From assembly GCF_001183865.1 (NCBI RefSeq), contig NZ_CP012020.1, positions 806,001 through 870,000 on the forward strand: a stretch of DNA of 64,000 nt, in the 5' to 3' direction. The notes beneath the pieces were generated by a model, which was given only the letters and a program-made list of their open reading frames with translations, was not told the DNA's origin and made no database searches. This stretch comes from Methylophilus sp. TWE2. Its GTDB lineage: Bacteria; Pseudomonadota; Gammaproteobacteria; Burkholderiales; Methylophilaceae. Every line of letters starts with the position of its first letter. Within the stretch, counting starts at the first letter, position 1. The position numbers were made by a program, and so were the translations under genes. This document shows, in pieces, positions 10,801-17,635 of the stretch.

Positions 10801-11383
10801 TCAGGACACGTTTGACATGCCTAGCGATGCCAACAGTAGCTCAAACAATGTTAATGGGCTTGGCACTATCCGGGTGACACCAGGGAGTCATATGCCTGGT
10901 GTGCCACTTCAAAACCTGAATGCAAGCGTCAACTATGATGTGACGGATAAATGGACGGTTGGTCTAAGTATGGTAGCTCATTCTGATAGTTACCTGAGGG
11001 GCAACGAAAACAATCAGCATCAGCAAGGTATTGCACAGCCGCGGACAGTCTATGTACCTGGTACGGGGTATACCACAGTCTATCGCCAGCCAACTACTAA
11101 TCCAGGAAAAGTAGATGGCTATGCTACCTTCAATTTTCAAACCAGTTACAAACTCAGTAAAGAATGGACTGCGACCATGATGGTCAACAATCTTTTTGAT
11201 AAGGAATATTTTAGTGCTGGTCGTTTGGGGCGTAATCCATTCTCTCCCAGCATCCTTGGCGCAGTCGGGCCGGATGGCTACAACCATAACTCTGGTGATT
11301 GGCTGAGTACTAACTTTATTGCACCGGGGGCTCCCAGAGGTGTGTGGTTTAGCCTGAATTGGCATTTTGAGCCTGATAAGTAA
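7835..11383 (+). CDS. TonB-dependent outer membrane receptor with STN signalling domain (copy 2)
   Basis: About 1182 residues with the same layout as copy 1: signal peptide, STN domain, TonB-box-like DRVEVRA, conserved plug and variable barrel. GTG 7835 is chosen because AGGAG lies 6 bp upstream and it yields a textbook signal peptide (MSTHKKLKRRG start, cleavage after VWA). An upstream in-frame ATG (7811) and TTG (7796) lack such support. Motifs shared with the other copies include YRGFTAGPQIGTPQGLSVF, NPIFGLNTLGGAFS and, in the barrel, RTPSVIELGCA and GDPFLKQ. It has no adjacent fecIR, so control may come from a neighbouring pair. It is followed at once by the two exported paralogues, which are candidate partners. 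Confidence 0.93.
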   Translation: MSTHKKLKRRGIHTALAALSVMASQAVWAEALNTQLPKQQEESFSVPVNVDIPAQPLANSLHDLGKATGMNISFPNDVVSGKTAPEVRGRMTRKEALQRVLGESGLVPKVEGNNIFIQKPPKEAKKDVQLDRVEVRAKRFYEVGPLPGLGLTKEEIPGNVQSISAKEIKEAHSLSITDLMNRKLQSVTVNDYQGNPFQMDVQYRGFTAGPQIGTPQGLSVFIDGIRVNEPFGDVVNWDMIPMNALASVDVFPGSNPIFGLNTLGGAFSLKTKDGFNNAGADVDILTGSFGRKQLQLEGGWNNGTVGLFAAGNFFLEDGWRKNSPSRVNQLFTKGSFRGDNLDLNLSTLLVQTDLTGNGLLPTNEYEQNRDGVYTSPDVTKNTLGQFQLSGSYFVNDKFTITGQVYHRNSKRKQKSGDVFTDYESDLLARRRPGINALTGTPEEYACLFSSTGLAAEYGVPDYYLVPVILDSAGNPDFSTSAFMTDMFLDATPGVLDNGNYSSLRNAQIDNAGYLQTYKTVLNYYKNFYESAFYNRTNGTLNGPTGEGPTVTYGYGNDPEYRVGTALWDSGGYLQNVDGVMLTTENYYNQVSGNVITRYYVLPLAATNFDNCNETQLTNNATGSNPGGNAYTYPDPNGGPFPTTVDGVATGQTGVVDGTPTGIITNNQIDQIVDGFSFQLNWNLDQHKFMVGASLDSARADYTNEQQLAFINANREVYLDPSQAHPQFAGAFEPIANNNFDGTSITKSLYFSDTWTPVETLHFTAAGRYNQTRVKNTIAARYGVGAYQIGDLIAIPDNYNICPNGDCTGIETNYRLPEILNALDTAETEKFTYYSFNPSLGMTWQAKENLNFFANIAQGTRTPSVIELGCAYDDTPVPGLGGALGPRSIVENRFCSLPTTLSGDPFLKQIRATTYDIGLRGTIGENMQWNLGAYQTDLRNDIYFIAVGSPGQGFFDNVGRTRRRGLEAGLSGRKDRMRFSLNYALTEATFQDTFDMPSDANSSSNNVNGLGTIRVTPGSHMPGVPLQNLNASVNYDVTDKWTVGLSMVAHSDSYLRGNENNQHQQGIAQPRTVYVPGTGYTTVYRQPTTNPGKVDGYATFNFQTSYKLSKEWTATMMVNNLFDKEYFSAGRLGRNPFSPSILGAVGPDGYNHNSGDWLSTNFIAPGAPRGVWFSLNWHFEPDK

Positions 11384-11510
11384 ACTTCAGGAAGAAGTCC
11401 TGATGACGTATCTCTTAAATTGAGAAGAATACCGAGTTAAGTTGAGTAGTGGTGGAGCCATGGATTTTAAGCGGCACAAATGTCCTATTTGATATTTTTG
11501 GGAGAGTTAT

Positions 11511-12455
11511 ATGAAGATGTCATTGTTGAAATTAGCAATATTAGAGACTTTGGGGCAAACGATGAATGTTTATGCCGCACCTGGCTTTGTTGGATTGCCC
11601 ATCACGGGCTTTGCTAGTTCTGCTTATACCAATTGTTTTAATGATGGTAAAAGTGCAGCTGATCCGCGAGGCAACTTCGGATCCTATTCACCATATCTCT
11701 TGCCAACAACGACGATGAACAATACATGCTGGGTTGTAAAGCCTGCTGCTGAGTTAGTTTCGCCGATTGCTGGCTATACATTAGTAGGTAGTCGGACGGT
11801 AAATATACCTCGTGCCACAGGGGATAGTAGCGCCACTATTGGAACGTTAGTGGATTATGTGTGGCGTAATTCTTCTGCAAATATGTGCATTATTGGGACT
11901 CGCGTCACAATGATCGGAATTGACCATGATAATACTCTAGCTGGAACTCAATATTTTCAAGCAAATGATCTGGTAAGAGGCGGGTTTAGTGGTTTGGAGG
12001 TCAATGCTGGCTATGCATTATTTACTCAAAGTGGTTTTCCAGTTTTTCGTGTAGGGCGTACTTTTACGTCGGTACAGCATCGCGCTTTGAGTTATGTAAC
12101 AGCCTGGGATAGAGCTCAGGATGGTGTTAACTATTTAGATCTGCCAACAAAAACTAGCGTGACAGTAAATATAACTGGTGAAAACTTCCCTATTAGTTCG
12201 ACAGCAATTGCTTCGACTACATTAGCAACACAAGATGCAATGGTTAATGACAACTGGGTGGATTTTACTATGGAGGTCACATCTGTAGACGCGGACACCT
12301 CTGCAGGAGCAGTATCACCTTTCACCTATATACAAGCTCCTTGTGCAACAAGTCCTACTGTAAAAACAGGTGCGATAAGGTTACGTCAAACAGCGCAGGA
12401 AAATACTACCTTTAAAGAAATTATTATGGATGGTTATGCTATTGGCACTCCATAA
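11511..12455 (+). CDS. Exported protein of unknown family, paralogue A
   Basis: A 314-residue protein with a short signal-peptide-like start (MKMSLLKLAILE, cleavage expected before APGFVG). The ATG follows GGGAGAG with good spacing. It is about half identical to the next gene. Shared blocks include SAYTNCFNDG, NNTCWV, GYTLVGSRTVNIP, MCIIGTRVTM, RGGFSGL, GRTFTSVQHRAL and a C-terminal IRLRQTAQE with DGY(A/S)IGTP. Four cysteines match between the two, suggesting two disulfides and a location outside the cytoplasm. I do not recognise the family. The position between a receptor and the RTX/T1SS genes suggests a secreted or surface partner. An acidic Glu in the hydrophobic signal core is odd. Confidence 0.75.
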   Translation: MKMSLLKLAILETLGQTMNVYAAPGFVGLPITGFASSAYTNCFNDGKSAADPRGNFGSYSPYLLPTTTMNNTCWVVKPAAELVSPIAGYTLVGSRTVNIPRATGDSSATIGTLVDYVWRNSSANMCIIGTRVTMIGIDHDNTLAGTQYFQANDLVRGGFSGLEVNAGYALFTQSGFPVFRVGRTFTSVQHRALSYVTAWDRAQDGVNYLDLPTKTSVTVNITGENFPISSTAIASTTLATQDAMVNDNWVDFTMEVTSVDADTSAGAVSPFTYIQAPCATSPTVKTGAIRLRQTAQENTTFKEIIMDGYAIGTP

Positions 12456-12463
12456 GGTGAAAC

Positions 12464-12523
12464 ATGAAAAATCAAAAAATAATCATTTGGTTATTGGCAT
12501 TTGTGGCTTCCTTTAAGTATTAA
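12464..12523 (+). other. Possible 19-residue leader peptide or gene remnant
   Basis: ATG 12464 opens a 19-codon frame ending TAA at 12521-12523. It encodes two lysines then a hydrophobic run (IIIWLLAFVAS), like the beginning of a signal peptide that stops early. An AAGGTGA stretch precedes the start. It could be a leader peptide, the decayed start of a third paralogue, or chance. Confidence 0.25.
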
Positions 12524-12578
12524 CCTCGACTTGTTAAGAGCTTGAGCGGCGCTAAGCAAGTTGCGGTGAATTGGTGAT

Positions 12579-12600
12579 GCAGGCAGCCACAAATGCCTGC
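12579..12600 (+). other. Intergenic hairpin between the two exported paralogues
   Basis: Seven-base arms GCAGGCA (12579-12585) and TGCCTGC (12594-12600) enclose an 8-base loop. The segment also contains an inverted copy of GCATTTGTGGCT, present about 80 bp earlier, so a longer alternative pairing is possible. No T-run follows, which argues for an RNA-processing or stability element rather than a terminator. Confidence 0.4.
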
Positions 12601-12628
12601 TAATTATATACCTCTTTAGGAGAGCGTA

Positions 12629-13567
12629 ATGAAAACTTCATTGTTGAAATTGGCAGTATTAAGTGCTATCGGAGTTATGAGTAATGCAAATGCAGCACCA
12701 GGGCTTGTCGCATTACCAACTACAGGTTTTGCTAACTCTGCGTATACCAATTGCTTTAACGATGGCAGAACTGCATTAGATCCGAAAGGCAATTTTGGAT
12801 CATATTCTCCAATTACTGTTCCAACAAACTCAGTAAACAACACATGCTGGGTTGCAAAACCATCTTCTGAATTATTTGCTCCTCTTTCAGGTTATACATT
12901 AGTGGGTAGCCGCACTGTGAATATTCCTGGTGATAGCGGCAACATTGGTACTCTGCTTGACTATGCTTGGCGTAATTCATCTACTGGTATGTGCATTATT
13001 GGCACACGCGTCACTATGACCAACGCCGATCATGACAGCTCCACTCCAGGTACGCAATATTTTGAGGTGAATGATATTGTACGTGGTGGATTTTCTGGCC
13101 TCGCAGTAAATGCGGGTTATACATTATTTTCTACAACTGCTTCACCAGTTTATCGTCAAGGTCGCACCTTTACTTCTGTCCAACACCGCGCGTTAGCGTA
13201 TGACACCAGTGCAAATAAAGCGTTGAATGGTACCAATTATTTGGATTTGCCAACAAAGAATACCGTCACAGCAAATTATTCCGGTGTGAATAGTCCAATT
13301 GATGCAACAACAACCGCTTCAACATCTTCTGCAACACAAGATGCAGTCGTCAATGATAGCTGGGTAGATTTCACGCTTGATAGTGTCTATGCGGATGATG
13401 ATGGCAGCACAAATGCTGTATCAGCATTTACTTATGTACAAGCGGCTTGTACTGCCAATCCTAGCGTGATTACAAACGGAGGCGCGATTCGCTTGCGTCA
13501 GACCGCTCAAGAAGCTACTACCATGAAAGAAATCATTCTGGATGGTTATTCCATCGGTACGCCATAA
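12629..13567 (+). CDS. Exported protein of unknown family, paralogue B
   Basis: A 312-residue protein with a clean signal peptide (MKTSLLKLAVLSAIGVMSN, cleavage before APGLVA). The start has AGGAG about 7 bp upstream. It shares blocks and four aligned cysteines with paralogue A: NCFNDG, NNTCWV, MCIIGTRV and a late Cys near YVQAAC. The composition, rich in Thr, Ser, Val and Gly, suggests a beta-rich secreted fold. No lipobox, membrane anchor or PEP-CTERM tail is present, so after Sec export it could be periplasmic or be carried out by the T2SS encoded 9 kb downstream. The function is unknown. The better signal peptide suggests this copy is the active one if A is decaying. Confidence 0.78.
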   Translation: MKTSLLKLAVLSAIGVMSNANAAPGLVALPTTGFANSAYTNCFNDGRTALDPKGNFGSYSPITVPTNSVNNTCWVAKPSSELFAPLSGYTLVGSRTVNIPGDSGNIGTLLDYAWRNSSTGMCIIGTRVTMTNADHDSSTPGTQYFEVNDIVRGGFSGLAVNAGYTLFSTTASPVYRQGRTFTSVQHRALAYDTSANKALNGTNYLDLPTKNTVTANYSGVNSPIDATTTASTSSATQDAVVNDSWVDFTLDSVYADDDGSTNAVSAFTYVQAACTANPSVITNGGAIRLRQTAQEATTMKEIILDGYSIGTP

Positions 13568-13596
13568 CTAAAAAAGTTGGAGTCTTTTAGTTTAAT

Positions 13597-13625
13597 TTTG
13601 TAAGTGGCTTCAAGCCACTTACAAA
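13597..13625 (+). other. Perfect hairpin ahead of the RTX gene
   Basis: The arms TTTGTAAGTGGCTT (13597-13610) and its exact reverse complement (13612-13625) form a 14-bp stem with a minimal loop, 15 bp before the RTX start codon. The downstream flank lacks a T-run. It may end part of the transcription from paralogue B, or protect the 5' end of the RTX message. Confidence 0.55.
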
Positions 13626-13640
13626 CCTAATGAGGAGTTT

Positions 13641-15812
13641 ATGATGGCTGTTAAAATTTTCAATTCAACAGAAACAAGCTATACAGGTACAAATAGTTCT
13701 GACTTAATTGTTGGAAATGATCTGGGAAATATTATTGATGGTGGTGCTGGTAATGATGTTATCGCTGGAGGTGCTGGTGATGATATTTTGTTCGGGGGCG
13801 ACGGGAGCGATCTCATTTCTGCTGGCGATGGTAATGATGTTGTTGATGCTGGAACTGGCAATAATATCGTAGATGGTGGCGCTGGTAATGACACCATTTT
13901 TGCTGGTGAGGGTAATGACATCCTTAGTGGTGGAAGTGGAGATGATACGATTTTTGGCGGTGATGGCGACGATATTCTAACTGGGGGCGAAGGTGCAGAT
14001 TACCTGCAAGGTGATGGCAGTAGCTTCGGCAATGAAACAGTTGATGGAAATGTTTTTATTGTGACTTCTGATGATATTTTAATCGGAGGTGATGGAAATG
14101 ATACATTTATCATCGGTGATGAGGAAGATTCAGAAGGTGTCGTAGTTGAAGCTGGTGTTTCTGGTCTCGATAACGAGGGTAATGAAGCTCGCTATATTGA
14201 GTTGTCAGAATCAAGTGAAATTGACGAAGAAGCTCCTCTACTTGCCATTGATACAACTACTGGTTTGGTAGTTGAAATTGAAGATGAAGATATGTCTCTG
14301 GAGGCCGAGACAGATGTTCGCTTGAATATTGTCACTCGCCCTGGTTCTTCCGCAATTAGTACTTTTGCAACAACTGTAGCTGGATATAATGCGGTAGACA
14401 CATTGGCCTTTACTAAGTCTGGCGAATTTGAAGGTATTAAATTCTCTGGCATCGAGCGTATCGAGTTGGCTAGCGGTGTGGAGATTACTCTGGAAGCCGA
14501 GCAGTTGGAAGAGAACGGCGAGTCCCTTAGCTTGGGTGAAATCAATCCAGGTTACCAAATCCACGGTGTTGCTGGTGGCGATGTTGAAAATGTCACCATT
14601 GAAATGGAGTTTGAAGAGGAAGAGTTTGAACCAGCCGATACCATCGTAGGTGCCACCCCAGTTACTTACGATAAAGCGGTTTTTGAGGTAGATGACTTCT
14701 CTGTTGCTCACCTCTACTTCAATGTTGATGTCACCTACGACGCTTCAGAAGGCGAAGCTGGTAGTTTCACCCGTATCGACGGCGCTAACGAAGGCAGCGA
14801 TGCGCATGAAATCGTTCTGGGCAGCGAAGGCGTTGATTACGCAACCATGCGCCTGGGTGATGACACTGTGTACGGTAACGGCGGCAATGACTTGCTCATC
14901 GGTCATGGTGGTGCTGACTACCTCGACGGTGGCGAAGGCGATGACATTTTTGTGATCGGCGGTTTTGGTAGTGGTGTGCAAGGCACGACTTCCAAGGCAG
15001 ATGACGGTAACAAAGAGTGGATTGCGACTGGCGCCAAGCATGATGTCATCGTCGGTGGTGACGGTGTGGATACATTGCGTATCACCACTGGTATTGGTGC
15101 CAACACCAAAGCCAATGGTACTGTGGTGCTCAATGACGCTAACTTCCAGTCTATGGAAGTGGTGCAAGTGGGCGGTACTGTCGGCCGCTTGAACGTTGAA
15201 AACACCGATCTGCAGTTGCTCAATGATCATTACTACTTCAAGGCCAATGGCACTGTGGCTGACCTCTCCAACACTCTGGGTAACAACGGCGGCACCATCA
15301 ACAATGTGGTTGTGGATGCATCCGGCGTGACTGCAAACGGCCTGCGTTTTGAAGGCAATGCCAATCAGCAAACATTTATCGGTACAACCCAAGCTGACGT
15401 ATTTGTTGGCAATGGCGGTAACGATACGCTGACTGGTGGCGCTGGCGCGGATACCTTTGTGTTCGGCAAAGTGTATGAAGAAGTGGTCACTGGTTCTTCT
15501 ACCACCGTTCAAACCTATACCAACACGGCGTTTAACCTGACCGGGGTAGACACCATCACTGATTTCACCCGTGGCACCGACAAAATCGAGTTGCACCTGG
15601 ATCAGTACAGCCAGTTGGCAGGTTTCAACAGCAGCATGTTGCGTGTGAACAGCACAGGCACTGCGCAAGACGCGAATGATTACCTGGTTTACAACACCAC
15701 CACTAAAACCCTCAGCTATGACGCTGACGGCAATGGTAGCGGTGCCAAAGTAGACATCGCGATCCTGACCGGTGTGAACACATTGTCAACCTCTGACTTT
15801 GTGATCGTGTAA
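13641..15812 (+). CDS. RTX calcium-binding protein exported by type I secretion
   Basis: A 723-residue, strongly acidic protein without a signal peptide. Ten tandem GGxGxDxUx nonapeptides fill residues 34-123. Three more lie near residues 405-440 and two near 595-615. The C-terminus has the T1SS-signal layout seen in PrtA/lipase-type substrates, ending in an acidic residue plus hydrophobic run (DFVIV). The middle is acidic (EEEEFEPAD, EIEDEDMS) with no recognisable enzyme domain, so a binding, surface-layer or adhesin role is likelier than protease. The RTX block at the N-terminus is unusual. The exporter genes follow immediately. The start is ATG 13641 or ATG 13644, after GAGGA. Confidence 0.88.
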   Translation: MMAVKIFNSTETSYTGTNSSDLIVGNDLGNIIDGGAGNDVIAGGAGDDILFGGDGSDLISAGDGNDVVDAGTGNNIVDGGAGNDTIFAGEGNDILSGGSGDDTIFGGDGDDILTGGEGADYLQGDGSSFGNETVDGNVFIVTSDDILIGGDGNDTFIIGDEEDSEGVVVEAGVSGLDNEGNEARYIELSESSEIDEEAPLLAIDTTTGLVVEIEDEDMSLEAETDVRLNIVTRPGSSAISTFATTVAGYNAVDTLAFTKSGEFEGIKFSGIERIELASGVEITLEAEQLEENGESLSLGEINPGYQIHGVAGGDVENVTIEMEFEEEEFEPADTIVGATPVTYDKAVFEVDDFSVAHLYFNVDVTYDASEGEAGSFTRIDGANEGSDAHEIVLGSEGVDYATMRLGDDTVYGNGGNDLLIGHGGADYLDGGEGDDIFVIGGFGSGVQGTTSKADDGNKEWIATGAKHDVIVGGDGVDTLRITTGIGANTKANGTVVLNDANFQSMEVVQVGGTVGRLNVENTDLQLLNDHYYFKANGTVADLSNTLGNNGGTINNVVVDASGVTANGLRFEGNANQQTFIGTTQADVFVGNGGNDTLTGGAGADTFVFGKVYEEVVTGSSTTVQTYTNTAFNLTGVDTITDFTRGTDKIELHLDQYSQLAGFNSSMLRVNSTGTAQDANDYLVYNTTTKTLSYDADGNGSGAKVDIAILTGVNTLSTSDFVIV

Positions 15813-15822
15813 TCAATATTGT

Positions 15823-15846
15823 GACGGGTGGGGAAGCCCACCTGTC
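15823..15846 (+). other. Hairpin between the RTX gene and its exporter
   Basis: The arms GACGGGTGGG (15823-15832) and CCCACCTGTC (15837-15846) pair over 10 bp, with one G-U, around a GAAG tetraloop, 11 bp after the RTX stop. There is no proper T-run. Such an element would lower expression of the exporter relative to its abundant substrate or stabilise the RTX message. It also overlaps the region just after GTG 15821, arguing against that codon as a start. Confidence 0.55.
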
Positions 15847-15877
15847 GCAATTCCTTACGGAAGTTTTCGTCGTAAAC

Positions 15878-17635
15878 ATGTTTTCGCAATCCGAGACCAT
15901 CAAAGAGGTCCTGTCCGAACTTTGGCCCACATGGCGCAAAGTGTGGACGTTTGGCATCGTGACGCATTTGCTGATCCTGGTGCCTTCTTGGTATATGCTG
16001 GAAGTGTATGACCGTGTCATTAACAGCCGCAATGTGTCTACATTGCTGATGTTGACGCTACTGGCGACCTTTGCCTATCTGGTGATGGAAGGGCTGGAAT
16101 GGCAACGCCGGCATTTATTACAAGCCGCTTCAACTGGCTTTGAAACTCAATTACAGCAACGCCTGTTTGAGCGTGTATTTACCGCTAAATTGGCGATGCC
16201 GGAATTTCCGGCACAACAAGTCTTTTCCGATTTTTCTACTCTCAAAAGTACATTGCATTCTTCAGCGTTTTTAAACCTGATGGATGCGCCTTTCTGCCTG
16301 ATTTTCCTGGTGGCTGTGTTCCTGATTCACCCAGCGCTGGGTGTGTTGACCTTACTCGGGCTATTGATACAACTGGTACTCACCGTGCAGAACCAGGCAC
16401 GCGTGGCCCCCATGATGAAACAGGCCAATGTGCATGCGCTCGAATCGCAGCGTTATTTTGCCAGCATCAGCCGTCATGGCGATGTCATGCAGGCCATGCA
16501 CATGATGGTCCCTGTGGAACAGCGCTGGTTAAAAAGCCAGCATGGTTTCTTGTGGCAGCAGACACTGGCTTCTGAATTGGCTGGCAAGAATGCAGCCGTT
16601 TCCCGCTGGTTGCAAACCCTGCAAACCAGCCTGATTCTGGGCTTGGCCTGCTACCTGTTTATTGCCGGTGAACTGTTTAATGGCGGCGCCATGATGATTG
16701 TGGCCTCTATCCTGGCGGCCAGGGTGCTGGCACCGCTGGTGCAATGTGTGGGCCACTGGAAAACCTATGAGCAGGCATGGACCGCCTACCAGCGTATTGA
16801 CAGCTTGTTTGCCGGCGCCGCCGCAAAAGCAGACGGGTTGGTATTGCCCCCACCAACAGGTGAAGTGACGGTGGAGCAACTGGCTTATGCAATCCCGCAG
16901 CCAGGCAAAGCACAGGCAGAGGCTTTTATCCGCCAGGTGCATTTCAAATTGTCAGCCGGCAATGTGCTGATTGTGGCCGGGGCTTCCGCCTCGGGCAAAA
17001 GTACACTCGCCAAATTGCTGGTGGGATTGTTGCCGCCCAGCAGTGGCCGTGTGCGCTATGACGGGGTAGATGTGTATGGCTGGGATAAAACCAGGCTTGG
17101 GCCTCATATTGGTTACCTGGCGCAGGAGGTGGAGCTGTATGACGGGCGCCTGATAGATAACATTTGCCGTTTTCAGGCGCCAGACACTGCGGCGCTCACG
17201 GAAGTGCTGGATTTACTCGGCCTGACAGATTGGATACAGCAGCTCCCTGAAGGCTTAAATACGCATATTGGTCAATCCGGCATGATGCTCTCGGGTGGTG
17301 AGCGTCAGCTCATTGGCCTGGCACGCGCTTTTTATGGCAAGCCACGCATCGTGGTGCTCGATGAGCCCAATGCCAACCTGGATACTGGGGCTGAGCGATT
17401 ATTGCAACAGGCCATTGCCCGCCTCAAGCAGCAAGGTACCACGGTTGTGATAGTGAGCCACCTGCAACATATCCTCAATATTGCCGACTGGATGCTGGTG
17501 ATGGGACAGGGGCAGATGATCCGTTATGGCAAACCGGCTGATGTGCTGGCGAGTTTTCAGGCGCCTGCGGCCAAAGAGGCCGTGTCTCAAGCACCAATCG
17601 CTCCAGTGCCAGCGGCCAAGGTGGCTCAAACATGA
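15878..17635 (+). CDS. Type I secretion ABC transporter (permease-ATPase), first subunit
   Basis: About 585 residues: an N-terminal transmembrane domain (VTHLLILVPSWYMLEVYDRV and further helices to about residue 300), then an ATPase domain. The ATPase has Walker A GASASGKST, signature LSGGERQL, Walker B IVVLDEPNANLD and the H-loop VSH. All catalytic positions, including the Glu after Walker B, are present. The fold and MLEVYDRV motif are typical of PrtD-type T1SS proteins. ATG 15878 is chosen; the in-frame GTG 15821 lies at a hairpin. The stop overlaps the next ABC gene by 4 bp. Together with its neighbour it probably forms the inner-membrane channel exporting the RTX protein. Confidence 0.92.
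   Translation: MFSQSETIKEVLSELWPTWRKVWTFGIVTHLLILVPSWYMLEVYDRVINSRNVSTLLMLTLLATFAYLVMEGLEWQRRHLLQAASTGFETQLQQRLFERVFTAKLAMPEFPAQQVFSDFSTLKSTLHSSAFLNLMDAPFCLIFLVAVFLIHPALGVLTLLGLLIQLVLTVQNQARVAPMMKQANVHALESQRYFASISRHGDVMQAMHMMVPVEQRWLKSQHGFLWQQTLASELAGKNAAVSRWLQTLQTSLILGLACYLFIAGELFNGGAMMIVASILAARVLAPLVQCVGHWKTYEQAWTAYQRIDSLFAGAAAKADGLVLPPPTGEVTVEQLAYAIPQPGKAQAEAFIRQVHFKLSAGNVLIVAGASASGKSTLAKLLVGLLPPSSGRVRYDGVDVYGWDKTRLGPHIGYLAQEVELYDGRLIDNICRFQAPDTAALTEVLDLLGLTDWIQQLPEGLNTHIGQSGMMLSGGERQLIGLARAFYGKPRIVVLDEPNANLDTGAERLLQQAIARLKQQGTTVVIVSHLQHILNIADWMLVMGQGQMIRYGKPADVLASFQAPAAKEAVSQAPIAPVPAAKVAQT

Noticed and set aside
14745..15668. Long minus-strand open frame (307 codons) inside the RTX gene
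   Set aside because: It is the mirror of the repeat-rich RTX sequence; no ribosome site, no protein-like composition, and the + strand gene is certain.
15821..15877. GTG 15821 as start of the first ABC protein
   Set aside because: It begins at an intergenic hairpin and adds residues not seen in T1SS ABC proteins; ATG 15878 begins directly before the expected N-terminus.
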